Below are positions 1-5,166 of a stretch of DNA of 5,166 nucleotides, piece after piece. The stretch's first letter is position 1, and each line of letters opens with the position of its first letter. A program made the position numbers and the translations under genes. The notes beneath the pieces were generated by a model. It saw nothing but the letters and a program-made list of their open reading frames with translations, had not been told where the DNA came from and ran no database searches. The stretch is from an uncultured Variovorax sp. Its GTDB lineage: Bacteria > Pseudomonadota > Gammaproteobacteria > Burkholderiales > Burkholderiaceae. The stretch is from NCBI GenBank assembly GCA_946478645.1, contig CAMLCW010000367.1, forward strand, positions 1-5,166, read 5' to 3'.

Positions 1-421
1 TTTGACCGGCACGCCGGGGCTGCGCACGCTGGTGCCCGACCTGATCGGCTTCGGCCAGAGCGACAAGCCCAAGCGCGAGCGCGTGCATCGGCTCGCATGG
101 CACTGCCAAGTGCTCTGCGAATGGCTCGACCGCATCGCGCCTGGGGCGCGGCTGGCGCTGGTGCACAGCGCTGCGGGCGAGCCGCTGGCTGCGCTGCTGC
201 AGGCGGCATGGCCCGACCGGATCGTCGCGGTGCTGGCGGCGCCCGACGAGGGTGCGTCGGCCGGCACGGCATGGCGCGCGCCATTCCCGGACCGTGGCCA
301 CGAAGCGGCACTGCGCGCGCTGGGTCCGGTCGCGCCGGCCTCGGCATCGGGGCCAAGCCCGGCGCAGGCCGCTGCGCTTGCGCGGCAGGTGCGCGAGGCA
401 ATGGGATACTCGCCGCCGTGA
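1..421 (+). CDS. Haloalkane dehalogenase-like alpha/beta hydrolase, 3' part only, probably inactive
   Basis: The gene enters from the left edge; its reading frame begins at base 2 and 139 residues are visible before the TGA at 419-421. No start codon is assigned, because the first visible codon (TTG) falls within homologous sequence. Residues 11-23 (VPDLIGFGQSDKP) match the strand and loop of the alpha/beta-hydrolase fold seen in haloalkane dehalogenases, and APFPD at 93-97 recalls their cap-region signature. The nucleophile elbow should follow the WLDRI helix. There the sequence is LVHSAAGE (53-60), so the family aspartate position (LVxQDWGG) is Ala57. Only about 80 residues follow the elbow, far fewer than the roughly 180 expected, so the usual late acid and the catalytic histidine have no clear place. 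I infer a shortened, probably non-catalytic relative. A serine hydrolase using Ser56 is the less likely alternative. Its stop overlaps the start of the downstream carboxypeptidase gene, implying co-transcription. Confidence 0.7.
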   Translation, partial: LTGTPGLRTLVPDLIGFGQSDKPKRERVHRLAWHCQVLCEWLDRIAPGARLALVHSAAGEPLAALLQAAWPDRIVAVLAAPDEGASAGTAWRAPFPDRGHEAALRALGPVAPASASGPSPAQAAALARQVREAMGYSPP

Positions 422-1362
422 GCACCCAAAAACACATCTACATCTATTCCCCTTCGAGCGCGATCCGCGACAAGGCCGCATTCCGCCGTGGCGTCGCCAG
501 GCTCAAGGCGCTCGGCCACGAGGTCGAGATCGACGAGGCCGCGCTCTCAGTGCATCAGCGCTTCGCGGGCGACGACGCCACGCGGCTCGCATCGATCGCG
601 CGCGCCGCGGCCAGCGGCGCCGACATTGCGCTGATCGCGCGCGGCGGTTACGGCCTCACGCGCATCCTCGATGCCGTGCCCTACAAGGCCGTGGCCAAGG
701 CCATCGACCGCGGCACCGAGTTCGTCGGTCTCAGCGACTTCACCGCGCTGCAGAACGCGCTGCTCGCCAAGACCGGCGCCGTCACCTGGGCCGGTCCCGC
801 GGTCGGCGAAGACTTCGGGGCCGAGGGCGGCCCCGACGACATCATGGAAGCCTGCTTCGACGACCTCGTGAGCGGGCAGGGCGAGGGCACCGGCTGGCGC
901 ATGCCGGTGCGCGATGCGGCCATCAAGTTCAAGCCGGTCCACGGCGCCACGCTCTGGGGCGGCAACCTCTGCGTGCTCGTGAGCCTGCTCGGCACGCCTT
1001 ATTTCCCGCAGGTCGACAAGGGCGTGCTGTTCGTCGAGGACGTCAACGAGCACCCCTACCGCATCGAGCGCATGCTCGAGCAACTGCGCATGGCCGGCGT
1101 GCTCGCGCGGCAGCGCGCGATCGTGCTGGGCCAGTTCACCGGCATGCGCAAGGTGCCCGGCTACGACCGCGGCTTCGGCTTCGAGGCGGTGGTCGACCGG
1201 CTGCGCACGCAGCTCAAGGTGCCGGTGCTCACGGGATTGCCTTTCGGGCATGTGCCGACCAAGGTGCTGCTGCCGGTGGGTGCCAAGGTCGAGCTCGCGG
1301 CCGACGGGCGCGACGTGTTCATGGTCTGGGGCCACCGGCACGGGCACGGCCACGCGCACTGA
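418..1362 (+). CDS. ldcA: LD-carboxypeptidase, peptidase family S66 (muramoyltetrapeptide carboxypeptidase)
   Basis: This 314-residue protein matches the length of S66 LD-carboxypeptidases, cytoplasmic serine peptidases that remove the terminal D-alanine from murein tetrapeptides during cell-wall recycling. The order of motifs fits the family: RGGYGLTRIL at 75-84, the nucleophile Ser106 in VGLSDFTAL, GGNL at 181-184, Glu207 in LFVEDVNEHPYRIERML, and His278 in GLPFGHVPTKVLLPVG. The Ser-Glu and Glu-His spacings (101 and 71) are close to those I recall for the Pseudomonas enzyme. No signal peptide is visible, as expected for a cytoplasmic enzyme. The GTG at 418 is chosen because the conserved fold starts right after it and no other start lies nearby in frame; a weak GGGA lies 11 nt upstream. 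It overlaps the hydrolase stop as GTGA, suggesting translational coupling. The C-terminus carries five alternating histidines (306-314), which are not part of the S66 core. Confidence 0.93.
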   Translation: MSTQKHIYIYSPSSAIRDKAAFRRGVARLKALGHEVEIDEAALSVHQRFAGDDATRLASIARAAASGADIALIARGGYGLTRILDAVPYKAVAKAIDRGTEFVGLSDFTALQNALLAKTGAVTWAGPAVGEDFGAEGGPDDIMEACFDDLVSGQGEGTGWRMPVRDAAIKFKPVHGATLWGGNLCVLVSLLGTPYFPQVDKGVLFVEDVNEHPYRIERMLEQLRMAGVLARQRAIVLGQFTGMRKVPGYDRGFGFEAVVDRLRTQLKVPVLTGLPFGHVPTKVLLPVGAKVELAADGRDVFMVWGHRHGHGHAH

Positions 1363-1373
1363 GGCGGACTTCC

Positions 1374-1391
1374 GGACGCCAGCGGGCGTTC
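1374..1391. terminator. Small hairpin between convergent genes, possible transcription end
   Basis: GGACGCC (1374-1380) and GGCGTTC (1385-1391) pair over seven positions, one of them a G-T wobble, around the four-base loop AGCG. The hairpin sits just after the ldcA stop and overlaps the stop codon of the opposing gene, a usual place for a bidirectional terminator. No T-run follows on either strand, so it would be at most a weak or Rho-assisted end. Confidence 0.25.
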
Positions 1392-1722
1392 AACAGGCCC
1401 GGTGGTGGCGGCGCGGGGCCATCGAGCCGGGCAGGCCGCCCTTGAACATGCCGTTGATGGCTTTCATCTGGCGCCGCGCGGCGGCTTCGCCGTCGATGGC
1501 GCTCAAGGCCAGCATCACGTCCTGGCGCAGGTACCAGAGCGATTCCATGTCGCTCGCGAAGCGCACCCGCTGCGCCACGCGCTGAACCGAATGCCCGCCG
1601 TGCACCTGGAGCACGGCCAGCATGGCCGAGCGGATGCGTCCCAACTGGTGTTCGCCGGCCGGAGTCGACGACGCGGAGCCGGAAACGCCGAAGAACTGGA
1701 GGATGCGGCGGAAAAGCAGCAT
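1390..1722 (-). CDS. Conserved-looking hypothetical protein, 110 residues
   Basis: I recognise no domain of known function. The protein resembles short uncharacterised proteins of Comamonadaceae, but this is from memory. It starts MLLFRRILQFFGVSG, a short basic-hydrophobic N-terminus too brief for a confident membrane segment. A flexible Ser/Ala/Pro stretch follows (residues 14-23), then a mainly helical body from about 25 to 95 (LGRIRSAMLAVLQV, SDMESLWYLRQDVMLALSAIDGEAAARRQM), and then a Gly/Pro and basic tail ending RRHHRAC. It probably acts in the cytoplasm. It is preferred over the overlapping plus-strand frame at 1402-1767 because its amino-acid composition looks like a folded helical protein. 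The ATG at 1722 has no strong Shine-Dalgarno sequence (a pyrimidine-rich leader precedes it), so the start is less certain than the frame. It converges with ldcA, leaving 27 bp between stops, and is separated by 157 bp from the end of the signalling operon on the same strand. Confidence 0.7.
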   Translation of the reverse strand: MLLFRRILQFFGVSGSASSTPAGEHQLGRIRSAMLAVLQVHGGHSVQRVAQRVRFASDMESLWYLRQDVMLALSAIDGEAAARRQMKAINGMFKGGLPGSMAPRRHHRAC

Positions 1723-1734
1723 GGGGCGAAGAAA

Positions 1735-1772
1735 AAGGTATGGAGGCTCGGGGAATGGATACCTTAAGCCTC
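1735..1772. repeat. Two interleaved inverted repeats upstream of the 110-residue gene
   Basis: AAGGTAT (1735-1741) is the exact reverse complement of ATACCTT (1759-1765), with 17 bases between. GAGGCT (1743-1748) is the exact reverse complement of AGCCTC (1767-1772). Because the arms interleave, the two stems could form a pseudoknot or exclude one another in a transcript. The block lies 13 bp upstream of the 110-residue gene, in its probable 5' leader or promoter region. An operator or RNA structure is possible, but short arms like these can also arise by chance. Confidence 0.3.
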
Positions 1773-1822
1773 ACCTGTGTAATCCACAAGTCGGGGGAAT
1801 GCCGCCCTTTGCCAACAAACAA

Positions 1823-1859
1823 CAAACGTTACGTTTGCAGCTGGGCTCGTCGAGCGCCC
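1823..1859 (-). terminator. Possible weak terminator downstream of the receiver gene
   Basis: Read on the minus strand after the receiver gene's stop at 1880, the sequence first offers a GC stem (GGGC/GCCC with inner GCTC/GAGC, 1843-1859, containing one bulge). A second stem follows, CAAACG-TAA-CGTTTG (1837-1823), and then the T-rich TTGTTTGTTGG (1822-1812). A stem followed by T-rich sequence at the end of an operon fits an intrinsic terminator, but the second stem is only 6 bp and the T-run is interrupted. The rest of the 1723-1879 intergenic stretch shows no gene; no convincing promoter was found. Confidence 0.35.
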
Positions 1860-1879
1860 GGCGGCCCGCGAGGTCCTGC

Positions 1880-2239
1880 TCAGTGCCCGGCGGCGAGGAT
1901 GTCGGTGAGCTGCCCGATGTCGATCGGCTTCTGCAGGTGATGGTCGAACACGTCGCGGCCCGCGGCCCCGGCCGCATCGTCGGCCGCAAAGCCCGAGATC
2001 GCCACCAGCAGCCGCGGGCTGTGGCCGCTGGTGTCGGCGCGCAGGCGACGCGCGACCTCGCTGCCCGGGAAGTCGGGCAGCGTCAGGTCGATCAGCGCTG
2101 CATCGAAGCGCTCCGCGGCCGCGGCGTCCATGGCTTGCTGCGCGGTGTAGGTGCAGCGCGCCGTGTGGTCCTGTAGGCTCAGCAGTTCGCGCAGCAGGTC
2201 TGCGGCAGCTTCGTTGTCATCGACGATCAGCACGTTCAC
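1880..2239 (-). CDS. Single-domain response regulator (receiver only)
   Basis: This 119-residue protein consists of one CheY-like receiver domain and nothing else. Visible key residues are the acidic pair Asp7-Asp8 (VLIVDDNE), the phospho-acceptor Asp51 (ALIDLTLPDFPGSE), the switch Ser82 (VAISGF) and Lys104 before Pro105 (HLQKPIDIGQL). All residues needed for Mg-dependent phosphotransfer are present. With no output domain it would act by binding a partner or as a phosphate shuttle or sink. The frame stays open upstream to 2689, but that part is the shadow of the kinase gene. The GTG at 2239 is chosen because the fold begins there, and GGAAA lies 7 nt upstream; the GTG at 2233 would cut the first strand. 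The gene follows the kinase gene by 77 bp on the same strand, so it is probably the last gene of the operon. Its cognate kinase is likely the upstream REC-HisKA protein or the large hybrid kinase, which is inferred from position. Confidence 0.92.
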   Translation of the reverse strand: MNVLIVDDNEAAADLLRELLSLQDHTARCTYTAQQAMDAAAAERFDAALIDLTLPDFPGSEVARRLRADTSGHSPRLLVAISGFAADDAAGAAGRDVFDHHLQKPIDIGQLTDILAAGH

Positions 2240-2316
2240 GGAGGCGTTTCCAAATAGGGCGGGAAGGGAATCATGCAGTATCCCGGCGCGCGCGGGCGCT
2301 GTCCGTAGGAAGACGC
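2240..2316 (-). other. 77-bp gap between the kinase and receiver genes
   Basis: This is the only sizeable gap inside the signalling cluster. On the transcribed strand it holds a GC-rich potential hairpin (CCCG at 2285-2282 pairing with CGGG at 2296-2293 around a GC-alternating loop), followed by a more AT-containing segment (TATTTGGAAA, 2256-2247) whose end supplies the receiver gene's weak ribosome binding site. No clear -35/-10 pair is seen. It may allow partial attenuation or separate start of the receiver transcript, but neither is shown. Confidence 0.3.
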
Positions 2317-3543
2317 CTATGCCTGCACCGGGGTCGGCGCCGCGGCGGCGGCTTCGGGCTGCAGCGGCAGCGTCACGCGGAACAGCGCACCCTCGCCGGC
2401 GGTGCTCTCCACCTCGATGCGCCCGCCGTGCAGGCACACGATGCGCCGCGTGATGAAGAGGCCGAGCCCGAGGCCCGGCGCATGCTTGCGGCTGTCGTCG
2501 GTGCGCTCGAACTGCTCGAAGATGCGGGCCTGGTCCTCGGGCGCGATGCCGATGCCCTGGTCGCGCACGGCGATGTGCGCCATGCCGTCGGCCTCGCGCA
2601 GCTGCATCTCGACGGGTTTGCCGCGGCCGTAGCGCAGCGCGTTGGTCAGCAGGTTGGTCAGCACCTGCTCGATGCGGAACTCGTCCCACACGCCGTGCAG
2701 ATGCGGCGGTGCCTCGAGTTCGATGACGGAACCCGCGGCGTCGGCCTGCTGCCGCAGGCCCTCGACCACCGCGCGCGCCAGCACCGCCAGATCGACCGCC
2801 TTGGGCTGTATCGACAGCGCATCGCGGCGCAGCCGCGTCACGTCGAGCATGTCGTCGATCAGCCGCACCATGTTGCGGATCTGGCGCTGGTCGCGCTCGA
2901 TCATGGCCGGCAGCCGGTCGGCGGCGAAGGACTCGAGGTTGCCCTTGGCCACATGCAGTTGCCGCAGCTGCGTCTCGAGGTAGAGCGTGTTGAGCGGCGT
3001 GCGCAACTCATGCGAGACCATCGACATGAAATCGTCGCGCATGCGCACCGCATGCTCCAGCTCGACCTGCGTGTGGCGCAGCTGGCGCACGAGCTCCTCC
3101 TGCTTGAGGTTGGCCGCCGCCAGCGCGTCGCGCTCGTGCCTGAGCGCCTTGCGGTGGCGATGCAGGTCGACGAAGACGCTGACCTTGCTCGTGACCACGT
3201 GCGGATCGAGCGGCTTGTGCAGGAAGTCGACCGCGCCGCTTTCGTAGCCCTGGAACGCGTAGTTGAGCTCGCGGCCCGCGGCGGTCACGAAGATGATCGG
3301 GATGTGGCGCGTGCGCTCGGTGCCGCGCATGAGCTCGGCCAGCTCGAAGCCGTTCATGTCGGGCATCTGCACGTCGAGGATGGCCAGCGCGAACTCATGG
3401 TCGAGCAAGAGCGCCAGCGCCTCCTCGGCGGAGGCCGCGCGGTGCACGGCGCGGCCGGGGCCGCGGATCAGGGCCTCGAGCGCCAGCAGGTTCTCGGGCA
3501 GGTCATCGACGATCAGCAGCTTGCTTTCGACGTCAATGGGCAT
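2317..3543 (-). CDS. Soluble receiver-histidine kinase (REC-HisKA-HATPase)
   Basis: This 408-residue protein has a receiver at its N-terminus and a kinase at its C-terminus. The receiver (about 7-125) shows Asp13-Asp14, phospho-acceptor Asp57 (AILDVQMPDMNG), Thr87 (FVTAAG) and Lys110-Pro111 (FLHKP). A charged helical linker at about 128-170 looks like a coiled coil. The HisKA domain carries His178 in SHELRTPL. The HATPase domain shows the N-box around Asn297 and Asn301 (NLLTNALRYG), the G1 motif DQGIGI (328-333), the F-box FEQF (342-345) and the G2 motif GLGLGLFI (357-364). There is no membrane segment or periplasmic sensor, so the input is probably phosphorylation of its own receiver by another kinase. 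The ATG at 3543 has GGAG 7 nt upstream and overlaps the methylesterase gene by 11 bp, indicating coupled translation. The C-terminus is an Ala/Pro-rich tail (397-408). The domain assignment is secure; the partner kinase is inferred. Confidence 0.96.
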   Translation of the reverse strand: MPIDVESKLLIVDDLPENLLALEALIRGPGRAVHRAASAEEALALLLDHEFALAILDVQMPDMNGFELAELMRGTERTRHIPIIFVTAAGRELNYAFQGYESGAVDFLHKPLDPHVVTSKVSVFVDLHRHRKALRHERDALAAANLKQEELVRQLRHTQVELEHAVRMRDDFMSMVSHELRTPLNTLYLETQLRQLHVAKGNLESFAADRLPAMIERDQRQIRNMVRLIDDMLDVTRLRRDALSIQPKAVDLAVLARAVVEGLRQQADAAGSVIELEAPPHLHGVWDEFRIEQVLTNLLTNALRYGRGKPVEMQLREADGMAHIAVRDQGIGIAPEDQARIFEQFERTDDSRKHAPGLGLGLFITRRIVCLHGGRIEVESTAGEGALFRVTLPLQPEAAAAAPTPVQA

Positions 3544-4138
3544 GGGCAGACTCCAGTTGCAACAGCAGGGCGCGAAGGTCGCGCAGGGGAAGCACGTGAT
3601 CGGGACGGTGCAGCGCGATGGCCGCTTCGGGCATGGTGGACACCTGGGCTTCCCCGGGGTCCTGCACGGCGGTCAGGCCGCCGGCCAGGTGGATGCGGTA
3701 CAGGCCCTCGGCGCCGTCTTCGTTGGCGCCGGTGAGCAGCAGGCCGGCCAGCGCAGCGCCATAGGCGTCGGCGGCCGAGGCCATGAGCACGTCGATCGAG
3801 GGCCGCGAGAAGCGCACCGGCGGCTCGCAACTCAGCGAGAACGAACGGTCGCGCTCGATCGACAGATGGTAGCCCGGCGGCGCGAAGTAGACCGTGCCCG
3901 CAGCGACGGGCATCTTGTCCGCGGCCTCGTGCACGGGCACGTGCAGGCGCTCGGCAAAGATCTCGGCGAGGTGGCTTTCATGCCCTTCGGGCAGGTGCAG
4001 CACGATCACCACGGGCAGGCGCCAGGGCTGCGCGAGGCCGTCGAGCAGCGTGATGAGCGCCTCGATGCCGCCGGCCGAGGCGCCGAGCGCCACGGCCTCG
4101 ACGCGCCGCTCCGTACGGGGCAAGGTGTTCTTCTTCAT
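3533..4138 (-). CDS. CheB-type protein-glutamate methylesterase domain protein without receiver
   Basis: This 201-residue protein contains only the catalytic domain of CheB, which hydrolyses glutamate methyl esters (and deamidates glutamines) on chemoreceptors. The triad is visible: Ser21 in ALGASAGGIEAL, His48 in VIVLHLPEGHES, and Asp141 in LTGANEDGAEGL. The spacings resemble those of enteric CheB. YFAPPGYHL at 84-92 and the C-terminal QDPGEAQVSTMPEAAI (159-174) are further family signatures. The N-terminal receiver that gates classical CheB is missing, so activity must be controlled by expression, by partners, or be constitutive. The usual TGMG loop reads TGAN, with Met replaced by Ala. The ATG at 4138 has AAGG 4 nt upstream and shares ATGA with the stop of the methyltransferase gene; the open frame further upstream is a shadow. 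Pairing with a CheR gene supports a reversible methylation role. The substrate is unknown because no chemoreceptor gene is in view. Confidence 0.94.
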   Translation of the reverse strand: MKKNTLPRTERRVEAVALGASAGGIEALITLLDGLAQPWRLPVVIVLHLPEGHESHLAEIFAERLHVPVHEAADKMPVAAGTVYFAPPGYHLSIERDRSFSLSCEPPVRFSRPSIDVLMASAADAYGAALAGLLLTGANEDGAEGLYRIHLAGGLTAVQDPGEAQVSTMPEAAIALHRPDHVLPLRDLRALLLQLESAHAH

Positions 4139-4992
4139 GAAGCCTTGCGGTAGATGCGCTCGGGCCGCGAATGGGCGTCGAAGCGGCCGGCGTAGCTCGA
4201 GAAGTCGATGCTCTCCTTCGCGCCCAGGCCCAGGAAGCCGCGATGGCAGAGCGACTCGTGGAACAGGCCCAGCGCGCGGTCCTGCAGCTCGCGGTTGAAG
4301 TAGATCAGCACGTTGCGGCACGACACGAGCTGCGTCTCGGCGAACACGCTGTCGGTCGCGAGGCTGTGGTCGGCAAAGATCACGTCGGCGCACAGCGACG
4401 CATCGAAGCGCGCCGCATCGTAGGCGGCGGTGTAGTAGTCGGAGAACGAACTGCGGCCGCCCGCGCGCTGGTAGTTGGCGGTGTAGCCGCGGATCGCCTC
4501 GATCGGGAAGATGCCCTGGCGCGCCTTCTCGAGCGAAGCGGGGTTGATGTCGGTGGCGTAGATCTGCGTGCGCGCGAGCAGGCCTTCCTCGCGCAGCAGG
4601 ATCGCGAGCGAGAACACCTCCTCGCCGGTGCTGCAGCCCGCCACCCAGACCTTGACCGACGGGTAGGTGTGCAGGATCGGCACCACATGCTGGCGCAGCG
4701 CGAGGAAGTAGGCCGGGTCGCGGAACATCTCGCTGACCGGGATCGTCAGGTACTGCAGCAGCCGGCCGAACAGCGCCGGGTCGCGCAGCACCTTCTCCTG
4801 CAGCGCCGAGATGCTCGGCAGCCCGAGCTGGCCGAGCGCATGCAGCACGCGGCGCTTCTGCGAGGCCAGCGTGTAGTTGCGGAAGTCGTAGCTGTATTTG
4901 AGGTAGATCGCCTCCATCAGCAGCCGCAGCTCGATCTCCGTGTTGCTCAGCACGGAGGCGGGCGGCGGTGGCGGGGCAGCGGCGGGCTTCAC
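4135..4992 (-). CDS. CheR-type SAM-dependent protein-glutamate O-methyltransferase
   Basis: This 285-residue protein has the two-part CheR layout. A helical N-terminal domain (about 18-100) has [20 protein letters not shown] and [14 protein letters not shown]; the latter corresponds to the conserved T-x-FFRD region. The Rossmann-like SAM-binding domain (about 113-285) has [17 protein letters not shown] (115-131, motif I), ATDIN (146-150) and CRNVLIYFN (225-233). The family transfers methyl groups from SAM to receptor glutamates. The first 14 residues include a five-proline run and look disordered. The GTG at 4992 is preferred: GGAG lies 5 nt upstream and it forms a GTGA overlap with the stop of the preceding kinase gene. 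The in-frame ATG at 5091 would add residues with shadow-like composition that overlap the receiver domain. The next gene, of CheB type, begins within its stop codon. No CheA, CheW or receptor gene adjoins, so the target is more likely a kinase-linked protein than a flagellar chemoreceptor; that is inference. Confidence 0.94.
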   Translation of the reverse strand: MKPAAAPPPPPASVLSNTEIELRLLMEAIYLKYSYDFRNYTLASQKRRVLHALGQLGLPSISALQEKVLRDPALFGRLLQYLTIPVSEMFRDPAYFLALRQHVVPILHTYPSVKVWVAGCSTGEEVFSLAILLREEGLLARTQIYATDINPASLEKARQGIFPIEAIRGYTANYQRAGGRSSFSDYYTAAYDAARFDASLCADVIFADHSLATDSVFAETQLVSCRNVLIYFNRELQDRALGLFHESLCHRGFLGLGAKESIDFSSYAGRFDAHSRPERIYRKAS

Positions 4993-5166
4993 AGCCGCTC
5001 CATCTTCGGCATCCACACGCGCAGCAGCGAGAACAGCCGCTCCAGGTCGACCGGCTTGGCGAGGTAGTCGCTCGCGCCGGCCGCGAGGCACTGCTCGCGG
5101 TCGTCCTTCATGGCCTTGGCGGTGATGGCGATCACCGGCAGCTTGTCGAAGCGCGGGTCGGCGCGC
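4989..5166 (-). CDS. C-terminal receiver end of a signalling protein, probably a hybrid sensor kinase (partial)
   Basis: The gene enters from the right edge on the minus strand, and its last 58 residues are visible (first full codon at 5165, TGA at 4991-4989). They form the second half of a receiver domain: [12 protein letters not shown] (9-20) includes the switch Thr15, [14 protein letters not shown] (27-40) includes the conserved Lys37-Pro38, and the final helix is [12 protein letters not shown]. The wording [27 protein letters not shown] closely resembles the last receiver of large hybrid histidine kinases, which is why a hybrid kinase is proposed; the kinase part itself is not visible. 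The phospho-acceptor aspartate also lies outside. The stop codon overlaps the GTG start of the methyltransferase gene, so this is probably the promoter-proximal gene of the visible operon or an internal one. Confidence 0.88.
   Translation of the reverse strand, partial: RADPRFDKLPVIAITAKAMKDDREQCLAAGASDYLAKPVDLERLFSLLRVWMPKMERL

Noticed and set aside
97..417. N-terminal extension of the LD-carboxypeptidase back to the ATG at 97
   Set aside because: The extension is Ala/Gly/Arg-rich shadow translation of the hydrolase gene, and the S66 fold starts directly after the GTG at 418.
547..1359. Minus-strand open frame of 270 codons opposite ldcA
   Set aside because: It mirrors a well-supported gene, is rich in His, Arg, Ala and Glu as expected for the antisense of high-GC codons, and shows no recognisable domain.
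1402..1767. Plus-strand open frame of 121 codons over the intergenic side of ldcA
   Set aside because: It is the antisense of the 110-residue gene, with His/Arg/Ala-rich composition and no recognisable domain.
2240..2689. Extension of the receiver gene upstream in the same open frame
   Set aside because: Most of the added residues are an out-of-frame reading of the kinase's HATPase domain, Arg/Ala-rich without domain character; the receiver fold begins at the GTG at 2239.
2428..3735. Plus-strand open frame of 435 codons opposite the kinase gene
   Set aside because: Long antisense frames are common in high-GC DNA; the minus strand encodes an intact REC-HisKA-HATPase protein, while this one has no motif and a skewed composition.
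4171..5067. Plus-strand open frame of 298 codons opposite the methyltransferase gene
   Set aside because: It is antisense to a clear CheR-type gene, very rich in Arg, Ala, Val and Gln, with no motif.
4993..5091. Methyltransferase start at the ATG at 5091
   Set aside because: It would overlap the preceding receiver domain by about 100 bp with low-complexity shadow sequence, while the GTG at 4992 has a good ribosome binding site and a GTGA junction.
1..5166. tRNA, rRNA, CRISPR array, insertion sequence or phage attachment site
   Set aside because: No cloverleaf-like segment, regularly spaced direct repeats, transposase coding or terminal inverted repeats were seen on either strand by eye.

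Overview
The window is a very GC-rich, gene-dense bacterial segment with strong G/C third-position bias. The protein sequences look like those of betaproteobacterial Comamonadaceae (Variovorax, Acidovorax or relatives). That placement rests on composition and remembered protein resemblance, not on a search.

Left part, plus strand (1-1362): the 3' end of an alpha/beta-hydrolase gene resembling haloalkane dehalogenases, with its expected nucleophile and C-terminal half apparently lost. It overlaps by a GTGA junction with a complete LD-carboxypeptidase gene of family S66 (LdcA type, peptidoglycan recycling), which ends in an alternating-histidine tail. A convergent minus-strand gene follows, encoding a 110-residue protein of unknown function (1390-1722). 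An AT-richer intergenic stretch (1723-1879) holds inverted repeats and a possible weak terminator.

Right part, minus strand (5166 down to 1880): a compact signalling operon. In transcription order it encodes (i) the C-terminal end of a receiver domain, probably the tail of a large hybrid sensor kinase that continues outside the window; (ii) a CheR-type SAM-dependent methyltransferase; (iii) a CheB-type methylesterase domain without a receiver; (iv) a soluble REC-HisKA-HATPase kinase; and (v) a single-domain receiver protein. The first four are joined by 4-bp or 11-bp overlaps, and the last follows after a 77-bp gap. No CheA, CheW, MCP or flagellar gene is present.

The best candidate for a little-described system is this CheR/CheB pair embedded in a multi-kinase phosphorelay. 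A plausible working model, which is inference, is that CheR and CheB set reversible carboxyl methylation on the upstream sensor kinase or another partner, while phosphate passes among three receiver domains and at least one histidine kinase. No DNA-binding or enzymatic output domain lies in the window, so the final output must be elsewhere.
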